A stretch of 64,000 nt of DNA, taken from Lutraria lutraria. Lineage: Eukaryota > Mollusca > Bivalvia > Venerida > Mactridae. The notes beneath the pieces were generated by a model. That model did no database searches and was not told where the DNA came from. It saw nothing but the letters and a program-made list of their open reading frames with translations. A program made the position numbers and the translations under genes. The stretch spans positions 32,962,199 through 33,026,198 of the forward strand of contig OZ026840.1 of assembly GCA_964023205.1 (NCBI GenBank), read 5' to 3'. Positions within the stretch are counted from its first letter, which is position 1, and every line of letters starts with the position of its first letter. Below are positions 34,381 to 42,566 of the stretch, piece by piece.

Positions 34381-37300
34381 ATGTCAGATACCGACAGTAC
34401 TAGTGGTGAGGATGAACCCCCAACCAAACGAAGCAAGTTTGAACCTGTGCGCGACTATTATGAAATACAGTCACGCATGGAAAGAAAGTCAAGGAAATTT
34501 AAGACTCAATCTAGAGTATATGATGTGACATTTCAGCCGTATAATCAATCGTTTGAATTTACAAACAGGTTGTTTAATGATATGATGGATCAGCTCTACA
34601 AGAGATGTGAAGTGAGATCGAATGATCGAGTTCGAGTATCTATTTTACATCCTGATTTGGACTTTGGGATACATGTTCCGTTTAATAGGGCATCTCGTAT
34701 TAGTGGAGATACATTGTTGGATGAAATTGAACGTGTGGCACAAAGTAACCGTCAATTTAAAATTCATGATGGGGCGGCACAGATGGAAATTACGCATATT
34801 GCTATGCCACAGGGATCCGGAAAGAAAACATTCAAGGCACCAAACTTATTCAGTATGCGAAAGTCAAAGACAAGTGTTGTGTGTATTGACAATAGTATGG
34901 ACTCTATGTGTTTAGCTAGATCGATTGTAGTGGGACAGTGTAAAGTGGATGAAAATAAAACCCCGGAATGGAAAAAACGATGGAATCTAATACGTCAGCC
35001 TAAGAAAAATCTTCAAAAATACGAAGCTGAAGCATTATTAAAGCAAGTGGGTATTTCATCGGATCAGTCGTGTGGTATAGAAGAATACCAAAAGCTACAG
35101 GACTATCTCTATCCCAGCTACGTGATTAAAATTCATCCACAACATTATGGAAGTGAATTGTTATTCAAACCACCTGCTATGATTGAAAAAAGTCGTGTGA
35201 TTCATATCTTTCACCATGATAATCATTATGACTGTATTGTATCCATTACCGGATTTCTCGGACGGAGTTATTATTGTGAATGGTGTGATGTCGGTTATGA
35301 TCACCGTGAAGGACACCAGTGTAGCCATATTTGTCAGTGTTATGCTCACACCCTGTGCCCAGCAGGGCAATCTATAAGATGTCCGGATTGTCGTCGCCTA
35401 TTCCAGAGTCAGGCATGTTTTGACAATCATAAAACAAAAACGGGAAAACAACGTAAAACCATTTGTGAATCCGTATGGAATTGTAAGAAATGTGGGCAAA
35501 AGGTGATTGGAACGAAACGGAGTCACGTTTGCCCAGGGACAAAGAAATGCAGGTGTTGTAAAGCCATAGTAGGACCAGATCATGACTGTTACATTCCAAC
35601 GTATGAAGCACCCGATAGAAAACAACCACCAGTACCATTCATCTTTTTTGATTTTGAATGTCGTTTTGATTCTGGAGAACATATCCCTAATTTTTGTGTG
35701 GCTCAACGTGCTTGTGGTGACTGTATGTGTAAGTCAGTGAAAGCTCCATGTGAGTATTGTGAAGAGGTGAATGAAGCCAGACAAATGACATTCCGTGGTG
35801 AAAATACGTTACAACAATTCTGTACTTGGCTATTCCTCCCTACCCATCGAGGATCGACAGTGATAGCCCACAATGCTCAAGGCTATGACGCTCAGTTTAT
35901 TCTTAGATATGTGGTCACTCAGGGGACGGCGAAACCCCAGTTGATTATGAATGGTAGTAAAATCATTCAATTGAGAGTGCATGGAATACGCATGATTGAC
36001 TCCCTCAGTTTCCTGAGTATGCCTCTCTCCGGTTTTCCCAATACATTTGGACTGACCGAGTTAGCCAAAGGATGGTTTCCATTCTATGCAAACACCTTGG
36101 CGTATCAAGATTATGTGGGACCTTATTTGCCGCTACACTTTTACAAACCGGATAGTATGAAACCAGAGCGACGTGAAGAGTTTTTAACCTGGTACAATGA
36201 AAGAAAAGGTGACGTATTTGATTTTCAAAAGGAAATAGAGAAATACTGTCAATCGGATGTGGACATTTTAAGACGCGGGTGTGGAGAATTTCGTCAACAA
36301 TTATTGGAAAGTGATCAAATAGATCCATTTACTGAAGCTACCACATTAGCTCAAGTGTGTAACAAAGCCTGGCGCAAAAATTCCATGCCACCTCATAGTT
36401 TAGCCGTGATTTCGGATGCCGGGTATCCCAATAAAACCCGGTATTCCATGAAAGGCATACGTTGGCTACAAATGATGGCTGTCACCGAAGAGATACATAT
36501 TCGGCATGCCTTGAATAACAAAGGCGAAGTCAAAATTGGACCTTATTACGTGGATGGCTATTGTCAAGAGACCAACACCGTGTATGAATTCATGGGATGT
36601 TGGTACCATGGGTGCCCCACCTGTTTTCCTAACCGAAGTACCATCAATCCGTATACTTTGAGAAGCATGCAACAGGCCTATCACGATACGTATAAGCGAC
36701 TGGAGTCTTTGAAAGAACAGGGGTATCCTGTTGTGGTCATGTGGGAATGTGAATTTGATCAGCGTTGTCAAAAGGATCCTGCCTATAAGACAAGAGTGGA
36801 ACGATTCTATCATGGTCAAGGCCCGATTCAACCCAGGGAAGCTTTGTTCGGAGGTCGTACGAATGCCATCCGACTGTATCATGAAGTAGACAACGATCAA
36901 GAAATCAAATATGTGGATATTTGTTCTCTCTATCCGTATGTGAACAAGTACAGGACTTATCCGATAGGTCATCCAGTGATCATGAGTCAAGAACAAATTG
37001 ATCAACAGCATATTGAGAAATACAAAGGACTGATTAAATGCCGTGTTCTACCCCCGCAAGATTTATGGATGCCTGTCTTACCCATACACTGTAATAGCAA
37101 AATGGTGTTTACGCTATGCCGTACCTGTGCTGAGAAGGAGATGGATTATTGTACACATTCCCCGTATGAACGATTCTTGTATGGCACATGGACTCATGTT
37201 GAATTGGCTAAAGCTATTGCTTTAGGCTATCAAGTATCAAAAGTGTATCATGTATGGCACTGGGATGAATGGAGTACGGACGTCTATCGGCAATACATTG

Positions 37301-38172
37301 ACAAATACTTGAAAATGAAACAAGAGGCTAGTGGATATCCTCCAGGGGTGGATACGGAAGAGGCTCAAGATAAATTTAAACAAGATTATTTTGAAGCAGA
37401 AGGAATTCGTTTGCAACAGGTGGAGAAAAATCCAGGAAAACGAGCTTTTGCCAAAACCATGCTGAATTGTCTCTGGGGTAAAAATGCTCAAACTAACCTC
37501 TTGCCTAAAACAGAGTATGTTCATCGATTGGACCAGTTCTACGGAATACTGAACGATCCTAAAAAGTCTGTGAAATATGCAGAGTGTTTTGATCATGATG
37601 AATTCATGTTAATGAATTATACTGATGAATCGGACAAAGCAGACCCTCATTCATCATCCAATCCTGTGGTGGCTTCATTTGTGACGGCTTATGCTCGATT
37701 AGAACTGTACAAAGTGCTTGAACCTCTAGGAAAGAGAGTACTGTATTTTGACACAGACAGTTGTATGTACATTCATGACCCTGATGGCTATAATGTTCCT
37801 ATTATCTCCAGTCGATTGGGAAAATGGACAGATGAGGTACCAAAGGGTCGTATTGTGAGATATGTCGCTTTAGGTCCAAAGAACTATGGCTATGAATACA
37901 TTGAAAACGGTGAACTCCATCAAAAATGCAAAGTGAAAGGCATTACGTTAGACTACAATGCCACTCAACAAGTGAATTTCAATACGATGGTGGATTGTGT
38001 GAAAGACAGACACCATTATTCGACCGTAGTTGAATATGCTTCTCGGATTAAACGTCATAAGGACAGAACCGTGACCAGTGAGAAACAAGTCAAAACATTT
38101 CGTTCGGTGTATACCAAACGTATTGTGGTCGAGAATCATATGAATGTGCCTTATGGTTATCTACTTGACTGA
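34381..38172 (+). CDS. polB: Protein-primed family B DNA polymerase (1263 aa)
   Basis: The frame is open 66 bp further upstream (only a GTG there), but the TATA box at 34,345 supports the ATG at 34,381. Exonuclease motifs are FDFE (about residue 422), HNAQGYD (about 496) and YCQSDVD (about 622). Polymerase motif A DICSLYP is near 845, motif B KTMLNCLWG near 1024 and motif C DTDS near 1123. A Cys/His-rich segment (about 297-405, many C-x2-C pairs) precedes the exonuclease. Between exonuclease and palm lies a segment with YYVDGYC...NTVYEFMGCWYHGCP (about residues 720-750), which resembles an endonuclease-like insertion known from Polinton polymerases. The enzyme would replicate the element's DNA from a protein primer. 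All catalytic motifs are intact. Confidence 0.97.
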   Translation: MSDTDSTSGEDEPPTKRSKFEPVRDYYEIQSRMERKSRKFKTQSRVYDVTFQPYNQSFEFTNRLFNDMMDQLYKRCEVRSNDRVRVSILHPDLDFGIHVPFNRASRISGDTLLDEIERVAQSNRQFKIHDGAAQMEITHIAMPQGSGKKTFKAPNLFSMRKSKTSVVCIDNSMDSMCLARSIVVGQCKVDENKTPEWKKRWNLIRQPKKNLQKYEAEALLKQVGISSDQSCGIEEYQKLQDYLYPSYVIKIHPQHYGSELLFKPPAMIEKSRVIHIFHHDNHYDCIVSITGFLGRSYYCEWCDVGYDHREGHQCSHICQCYAHTLCPAGQSIRCPDCRRLFQSQACFDNHKTKTGKQRKTICESVWNCKKCGQKVIGTKRSHVCPGTKKCRCCKAIVGPDHDCYIPTYEAPDRKQPPVPFIFFDFECRFDSGEHIPNFCVAQRACGDCMCKSVKAPCEYCEEVNEARQMTFRGENTLQQFCTWLFLPTHRGSTVIAHNAQGYDAQFILRYVVTQGTAKPQLIMNGSKIIQLRVHGIRMIDSLSFLSMPLSGFPNTFGLTELAKGWFPFYANTLAYQDYVGPYLPLHFYKPDSMKPERREEFLTWYNERKGDVFDFQKEIEKYCQSDVDILRRGCGEFRQQLLESDQIDPFTEATTLAQVCNKAWRKNSMPPHSLAVISDAGYPNKTRYSMKGIRWLQMMAVTEEIHIRHALNNKGEVKIGPYYVDGYCQETNTVYEFMGCWYHGCPTCFPNRSTINPYTLRSMQQAYHDTYKRLESLKEQGYPVVVMWECEFDQRCQKDPAYKTRVERFYHGQGPIQPREALFGGRTNAIRLYHEVDNDQEIKYVDICSLYPYVNKYRTYPIGHPVIMSQEQIDQQHIEKYKGLIKCRVLPPQDLWMPVLPIHCNSKMVFTLCRTCAEKEMDYCTHSPYERFLYGTWTHVELAKAIALGYQVSKVYHVWHWDEWSTDVYRQYIDKYLKMKQEASGYPPGVDTEEAQDKFKQDYFEAEGIRLQQVEKNPGKRAFAKTMLNCLWGKNAQTNLLPKTEYVHRLDQFYGILNDPKKSVKYAECFDHDEFMLMNYTDESDKADPHSSSNPVVASFVTAYARLELYKVLEPLGKRVLYFDTDSCMYIHDPDGYNVPIISSRLGKWTDEVPKGRIVRYVALGPKNYGYEYIENGELHQKCKVKGITLDYNATQQVNFNTMVDCVKDRHHYSTVVEYASRIKRHKDRTVTSEKQVKTFRSVYTKRIVVENHMNVPYGYLLD

Positions 38173-38237
38173 CCTTGACCTTTTAGGATACCTTTTGGCC
38201 TAGAACAAGTCATCTAAAAGTCATTATTCATAAAGAC
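38170..38237 (+). promoter_or_regulatory. Short intergenic region with TGACCTTGACCTTTT
   Basis: Two overlapping TGACCTT half-sites start at the polymerase stop codon. A weak TATA-like TCTAAAAG lies near 38,211, about 27 bp before the next ATG. A promoter is possible but unproven. Confidence 0.35.
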
Positions 38238-38864
38238 ATGGATTGGATACCCTTACTACCGATAGAGCTGAGACTTAAAATTTATCGTTATGTCATATGG
38301 GCTAACGCTAAAACATGGAAGATGGAGTTAGTGCACACATGGGCTACTCATAATGCTATACATAGCTTACAACATACAAATCATCGACGGATAGAGAGAC
38401 TGTTGAAGGATGTAGGTGATCGCCAGGACTTGTCATTCAACCAAAAATTACCTATTCTACGAAAACTGAATGTGGTACAACAAAGCTTAGATCGTATGTT
38501 ATCTACGACATGGGATTTTTTAATCCACGATGCTAATTTGAGCGACGTATCTGCCTTAGCTAACAATTTTCGTTCTACCCCCAATGTGATATGGTTCAGT
38601 ATGGCTGAAGAGGACAATGGGAGATCTCACCCCGGATGGCGTCAGTATTCACAGTTTAAAATACGTGGTATCATGGTATTTAAGAGACAGGTACCGTTCA
38701 CTCATGTTATTCATATTCTACAGTATCGTGCCGTGTTCTATAAATTAAGGCATCGCTTAAGAGAAGTCAAAGACGAGATTGAAGCCGTTCATGCGAATCG
38801 ACCTAGAATAGTGATTTGTTCAGGAAATATTCAATTATGGTTAAACCATCTAGACGATTTATAA
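38238..38864 (+). CDS. Accessory protein with F-box-like N-terminus (208 aa)
   Basis: No firm family. The N-terminus IPLLPIELRLKIYRYVIW resembles the first helix of an F-box (LPxEL...I), which in other viruses recruits SCF ubiquitin ligase; this is only a resemblance. The rest is helical and basic with Trp/His-rich stretches, and a coiled-coil-like segment (KLRHRLREVKDEIEAVHA) occurs near the end. It follows the polymerase by 65 bp and overlaps the next gene by 28 nt. Confidence 0.75.
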   Translation: MDWIPLLPIELRLKIYRYVIWANAKTWKMELVHTWATHNAIHSLQHTNHRRIERLLKDVGDRQDLSFNQKLPILRKLNVVQQSLDRMLSTTWDFLIHDANLSDVSALANNFRSTPNVIWFSMAEEDNGRSHPGWRQYSQFKIRGIMVFKRQVPFTHVIHILQYRAVFYKLRHRLREVKDEIEAVHANRPRIVICSGNIQLWLNHLDDL

Positions 38865-39124
38865 GTTTATATTACATTTTGGATTTTGAGCTGTATACGG
38901 ATACGTTATACAGTATTGTACAAGATGACCTTGTCAAGGTCAAGGACATTCGCGCGTGGATTCTGAACCCTCACACGTTTGAACTATTTAGACAGATGAT
39001 TCGTGATGCTATGATCAGTGCACACTTAGACTTGAAAGCTATCCATCGAGACGATTGGAATACTTATGTATGTAACGATAGAGTGATTCACACGATTCAA
39101 GAATGGAACAGTTTGATATTATGA
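38837..39124 (+). CDS. Small accessory protein, unknown (95 aa)
   Basis: I start it at MVKPSRRFIS; an in-frame ATG seven codons earlier is also possible. It has no recognised domain: a helical, mixed-charge sequence with LYYILDFELYTDTLY near the N-terminus. It overlaps the preceding gene by 28 nt, and its stop overlaps the next possible start as ATGA (39,121-39,124). An internal TGACCTTGTCAAGGTCA palindrome sits at 38,926-38,942. Size and overlap suggest a lineage-specific gene. Confidence 0.65.
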   Translation: MVKPSRRFISLYYILDFELYTDTLYSIVQDDLVKVKDIRAWILNPHTFELFRQMIRDAMISAHLDLKAIHRDDWNTYVCNDRVIHTIQEWNSLIL

Positions 39125-39465
39125 ACCATACCCTGTTGAGAAAAGCATTGGTATTTGCTTATCGTATAAAGATACCTGAAGGTCATCATTCTCTGGAATG
39201 GATTCGACAACAGTTGAGTACACCAGACATGTTTGAAGAAATGAAACATGGACTTCATGTGATGAATTCATTTTATAAACAATCAGTACCCATGGACTTG
39301 AGTGAAACGGATTGGTTCAAACAGGTGGTGAACAATGACTCTGTGTTAACATTTCTGAGTCAATTTGGACATTCAGAATGTGTGTTTGAATTTTCTGACA
39401 AACTGTTGTTACCCTTACATGACATGTGTTGTTCTTGTTGTGATTATTCTTGTACTCATACATAA
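39121..39465 (+). CDS. Small accessory protein with Cys-rich end (114 aa)
   Basis: The ATG at 39,121 overlaps the stop of the previous gene (ATGA); an upstream in-frame ATG at 39,103 is the alternative. The body is helical (HSLEWIRQQLSTPDMFEEM) and the C-terminus is CCSCCDYSC, a dense Cys cluster. No family is recognised. Two AATAAA signals follow at 39,507-39,516. Confidence 0.65.
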   Translation: MNHTLLRKALVFAYRIKIPEGHHSLEWIRQQLSTPDMFEEMKHGLHVMNSFYKQSVPMDLSETDWFKQVVNNDSVLTFLSQFGHSECVFEFSDKLLLPLHDMCCSCCDYSCTHT

Positions 39466-39506
39466 ACATTCATGTTGTCATCAATCATGTTTTATCTGGT
39501 TATACA

Positions 39507-39516
39507 AATAAATAAA
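39507..39516 (+). terminator. Overlapping poly(A) signals
   Basis: AATAAATAAA lies about 42 nt after the stop at 39,465 and before the ATPase gene. It is an ordinary cleavage/polyadenylation signal, in contrast to the histone-type ends of the accessory genes. Confidence 0.55.
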
Positions 39517-39556
39517 ATGTTTTTCTTCCAATAGTGTTAGTTGTGATTTTCACGTC

Positions 39557-40204
39557 ATGGAGTCCAGTTTACTTTTTAAGCATCCTTGCAATATGTTTAT
39601 CTCAGGCCCTAGTGGCTCTGGTAAAACACAATTTGTAAAAAAGGTGTTGGAATACAAATCAGATTTGTTTCAAGTAGTACCAGAGCGTATTGTATGGTGT
39701 TACAAAGAATGGCAAGTAGCCTATGCACAATTACAAGAACAAGAACCTAGTATTCGGTTCATACAGGGGATACCTGACGAGGATGAAGAGATAGTAGAGG
39801 ATACATCCATTCCTCATTTAATTATATTTGATGACATGCTTGGTGATAAAGATGAAGAGAAAATCAAATTATGGTTTGCACGAAAAGGTCACCATCGTAA
39901 TGCTAGTGTGATCTACATTACACAAAACATGTTTCAACAATCGAAAGCCAGTCGTACCCTGAGTTTAAATGCACATTACATGATCTTATTTCAAAACACA
40001 AGAGATAAAGGACAAATCAAAGTGTTGGCGAATCAAATTCAATTGTCACACTTGTTACCCGCTTATCAAGATGCTATCTCTACACCTCATGGGTATTTAG
40101 TGATTGACTTTCACCCTCAAACACCAGACAGTTATCGGTTAAGAACAGATATTTTTCATCACTGGATCACTGGAGAAAAACGTGGGCCAGTTGTGTATAT
40201 ATAA
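39557..40204 (+). CDS. Genome-packaging ATPase, FtsK/HerA type (215 aa)
   Basis: Walker A is GPSGSGKT at residues about 17-24, after the usual N-terminal strand FKHPCNMFISG. Walker B is HLIIFDDM near residue 93, followed by the sensor-like IYITQN. Size and motif order match the packaging ATPase of Polintons and related double-jelly-roll viruses. It would pump the element's DNA into the capsid. It ends in GTATATATAA, so its stop codon lies within a TATA-like sequence for the next gene. Confidence 0.95.
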   Translation: MESSLLFKHPCNMFISGPSGSGKTQFVKKVLEYKSDLFQVVPERIVWCYKEWQVAYAQLQEQEPSIRFIQGIPDEDEEIVEDTSIPHLIIFDDMLGDKDEEKIKLWFARKGHHRNASVIYITQNMFQQSKASRTLSLNAHYMILFQNTRDKGQIKVLANQIQLSHLLPAYQDAISTPHGYLVIDFHPQTPDSYRLRTDIFHHWITGEKRGPVVYI

Positions 40205-40205
40205 A
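40196..40205 (+). promoter_or_regulatory. TATA box overlapping the ATPase stop codon
   Basis: TATATATAAA includes the TAA stop (40,202-40,204) and lies 34-43 bp before the next ATG at 40,239. Confidence 0.5.
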
Positions 40206-40238
40206 CATCGTTTACTCATATAAGATCATTCAGTCATC

Positions 40239-41408
40239 ATGTCAGCCACAGCCATAGCTCAATCGTTAGAACATTTGGGTCAGGAACGAGACCCTACTGT
40301 ACGGGAGCAAATGCTACGGTCTGGATTAAAAGAAATGCTCAAGTGGTTCACCTTAGCAGCAAAGGTGATTTTAAAAAAGAAAATTGTGCTACCTAAACAA
40401 ACACAAAACTTTATGCAAAAACATCAGCATGAATTAGAGCAGCTGGGAGATGATCAAGTGGACATGGATACTAAACGTCAACTCATATTGAAACCAGGAG
40501 GAGGTGGATTTCTTGGTGGAGTCATGATACGAAGTTTACTCCGATGGAATGGTCAAAAGACGATTCGTAAATTTGTAAAATCTCCAGCTAAAAAAGCCAG
40601 AAAAGCGCCTGCTAAAAAACCTAGAAAATCTCCAGCTAAAAGAGCAAGAAAAGCACCAGCCAGAAAACCTAAAAAAGTAGTCAGAAAATCGCCTGCCAAG
40701 ATCAATGAACGTTTTATAACTCTCCGTCGTCGAAAGCAAACCACTTCAACACCCTCTATGGCTGTAACTCCAATCAGTAAGTTACAATGGTCTCCTATCA
40801 GTCCTGTGAGTAGTTTGAGCTTTAGCTCATCTAGAAATTCATCTAAAAGCTCATCTCAAAATTCTTCTAGAAGTGGATCAAACAGTTTTAGCACACCTAG
40901 AAGTTCAAGAAGTTCAAGAAGTTTATCAAGAAGTGGATCAAACAGTTTTAGCACACCTAGAAGTTCAAGAAGTTCAAGAAGTTTATCAAGAAGTGGATCA
41001 AACAGTTTTAGCACACCTAGAAGTTCAAGAAGTTTATCAAGAAGTGGACCAAGCAGTTTGAGTTCTTCAAGAAGTTATTCAAGCAGTGGGCCAAGCAGTT
41101 CATCTAGAAGTGGACCAAGCAGTTATTCAAGCAGTTCGCCAAGTAGTTATTCAAGCAGTGGACCAAGTAGTTTGAGTTCTTCAAGAAATTCATCTAGGAG
41201 TTCATCCAGTAGATCATCTAACAGTTTGAGATCATCTCCCAGTTCAAGATGTTCACCAGACACTCCATTGTGCCGTTTTTCACCCCTATCCTTGTCTACC
41301 TTATCAAGACAGGCTGTCTTGAAACCCCTTTTGAGACATCGTATTCACCTGATGAGACAGGGCCCTATGAATCCAGCTTCAAGACAAGCCTTTGATGCTT
41401 TAGTATAA
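40239..41408 (+). CDS. Basic protein with H1-like SPAK tail and Ser/Arg repeats (389 aa)
   Basis: Residues 1-100 form a helical domain (MLRSGLKEMLKWFTLAAKVILKKK...) ending in GGGGFLGGVMIRSLL. It resembles the next gene product, suggesting duplication. Residues about 108-155 are repeats such as KSPAKKARKAPAKKPRKSPAK, like the C-terminal tail of histone H1 or sperm basic proteins. From about 185 on it is Ser/Arg-rich (SRSGSNSFSTPRSSRSSRS repeated, encoded by a 60-bp DNA repeat at about 40,870-41,040). By position among structural genes it could condense the genome, like adenovirus core proteins; this is inference. A TATA box overlaps the preceding stop. Confidence 0.85.
   Translation: MSATAIAQSLEHLGQERDPTVREQMLRSGLKEMLKWFTLAAKVILKKKIVLPKQTQNFMQKHQHELEQLGDDQVDMDTKRQLILKPGGGGFLGGVMIRSLLRWNGQKTIRKFVKSPAKKARKAPAKKPRKSPAKRARKAPARKPKKVVRKSPAKINERFITLRRRKQTTSTPSMAVTPISKLQWSPISPVSSLSFSSSRNSSKSSSQNSSRSGSNSFSTPRSSRSSRSLSRSGSNSFSTPRSSRSSRSLSRSGSNSFSTPRSSRSLSRSGPSSLSSSRSYSSSGPSSSSRSGPSSYSSSSPSSYSSSGPSSLSSSRNSSRSSSSRSSNSLRSSPSSRCSPDTPLCRFSPLSLSTLSRQAVLKPLLRHRIHLMRQGPMNPASRQAFDALV
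40862..41055 (+). repeat. 60-bp coding minisatellite
   Basis: Three units begin AGAAGTGGATCAAACAGTTT and encode SGSNSFSTPRSS. The units are near-identical at DNA level, the third shorter by one AGTTCAAGA, so the repeat has expanded recently within the gene. Confidence 0.85.
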
Positions 41409-41411
41409 AAG
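41404..41411 (+). promoter_or_regulatory. TATA box overlapping a stop codon
   Basis: TATAAAAG contains the TAA stop of the SPAK-tail gene (41,406-41,408) and lies 36-43 bp before the ATG at 41,447. Confidence 0.55.
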
Positions 41412-41446
41412 CTGTGAAGATGTAAAAACAGGTATTATTTGACATA

Positions 41447-41818
41447 ATGGCACCAAAGAGACCACTCCTGCATAAATACGGACATCTGGTTTTGGGTTTA
41501 ACTCAAGCCCCAGATGGGTTAAGAAGAAAGATGATACATGGAGCATCTAAAGAAATGATTCAATGTGTGGCAGAATGCTGTCAGAATGTTTTAAAAGGCA
41601 ATGTTGCCTTATCCCCCTCTCAAAAGCAAAGGTTGAAGTCCAAGCGTCAACATCTCCGCACTTTAGCAGATAAAAGAGTATCCATTCAAAAAAAGAAACG
41701 TGTGTTGAATCAAAAAGGAGGATTATTTCCATTACTGGCTCTTGCTCCAATCATTGCTAAAGCTGTTGCTGCAGGAGCACTCAGTGGAGGTGTTGCCACA
41801 CTGGTGAAAAAGCTATGA
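41447..41818 (+). CDS. Small basic protein with hydrophobic C-terminus after a GG site (123 aa)
   Basis: The basic helical N-terminal part (HGASKEMIQCVAECCQNVLKG) is similar in layout to the start of the preceding protein. A Lys/Arg-rich middle follows, then QKGG|LFPLLALAPIIAKAVAAG. The bases around GG fit the adenain consensus (M/I/L/N/Q)-X-G-G|X, so the element's own protease could release the hydrophobic, potentially membrane-active C-terminal peptide. The layout is common in Polinton proteins. It may be a minor virion or core protein. Its stop overlaps the next start (ATGA, 41,815-41,818). Confidence 0.85.
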   Translation: MAPKRPLLHKYGHLVLGLTQAPDGLRRKMIHGASKEMIQCVAECCQNVLKGNVALSPSQKQRLKSKRQHLRTLADKRVSIQKKKRVLNQKGGLFPLLALAPIIAKAVAAGALSGGVATLVKKL

Positions 41819-42561
41819 AGAAAATGGCTATCGTCCCATTCAAAATGCTAGAAGAGATGAATCGATGGAAATCAGAACAACGACCACGTTTACCTCCTCC
41901 CCCGCAAGTCAGTCAAACATCCGATTTACAGAAACAAATGGGAGACGTATTACAAAATGAATCGTTGTCTGAATCAGAAAAAGCACAACACTATGGGCAA
42001 GTCTTGCAAAGGTTTCAACTGTCTCATCAAAAAGCACGTGAACCGGCTACTCTGGCTGCACCAGTTGCACCGGCTGCACCGGTTGTTCCAGCTGCTCAAG
42101 GTGCACAAGGGGCACAAGCGGCTCCTGCTACATTGACGGATCGGATTCTTGAAAGTGTTCCTACTACCATGCGTCGAAAAACTCAGCTTTTATTACACTT
42201 TCTACAAAATCATCCCCACATGTCATGGAATGATCATGGGATGTTGGAATACCATGGAAAACCAATACAAGGATCCAACATTATTGATTTGGTCAATGAT
42301 GTCATACGTCATAGAAAAGGGTCGGAGCCTAGAGGATGGGAACAGTTTTCTAGTGGACTAAGAGATGTCAATGTACCACAAGAAGTGATAGGAAATAAAC
42401 GGAGATGGTCATGGATGCAAAAAGCAGACGATTCGGAGGAAGATGAATTCTTTGATAGTTTTGTTGAGCCTCCTTCACCTATAAGTAAACGGATGAAAGC
42501 AGAACCTATAAGTAAACCTGTCAAACAGATGAAAGCAGAACCTAAGTGGGAAGCCTACTAG
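41815..42561 (+). CDS. Conserved Polinton hypothetical protein (248 aa)
   Basis: The N-terminal pattern MAIVPFKMLEEMNRW...EQRPRLPPPPQV and the central domain (HFLQNHPHMSWNDHGMLEY, GSNIIDLVNDVIRHRK, VPQEVIGNKRRW) look like a recurrent Polinton protein of unknown function; this is from memory of the family. An Ala/Pro/Gln linker (about 80-105) joins the two parts. The tail is acidic, then has repeats of KxMKAEP. It overlaps the previous gene by 4 nt and ends 5 nt before the integrase start, in the structural cluster. Confidence 0.8.
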   Translation: MKKMAIVPFKMLEEMNRWKSEQRPRLPPPPQVSQTSDLQKQMGDVLQNESLSESEKAQHYGQVLQRFQLSHQKAREPATLAAPVAPAAPVVPAAQGAQGAQAAPATLTDRILESVPTTMRRKTQLLLHFLQNHPHMSWNDHGMLEYHGKPIQGSNIIDLVNDVIRHRKGSEPRGWEQFSSGLRDVNVPQEVIGNKRRWSWMQKADDSEEDEFFDSFVEPPSPISKRMKAEPISKPVKQMKAEPKWEAY

Positions 42562-42566
42562 ACAAC

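Noticed and set aside
35161..37596. Several antisense frames within the DNA polymerase gene
   Set aside because: They are shadows of a strongly conserved coding sequence and have no promoter or domain of their own.
40536..41061. Alternative frames across the SPAK/SR repeats, both strands
   Set aside because: The low-complexity DNA repeats keep several frames open; only the frame from 40,239 joins the N-terminal domain.
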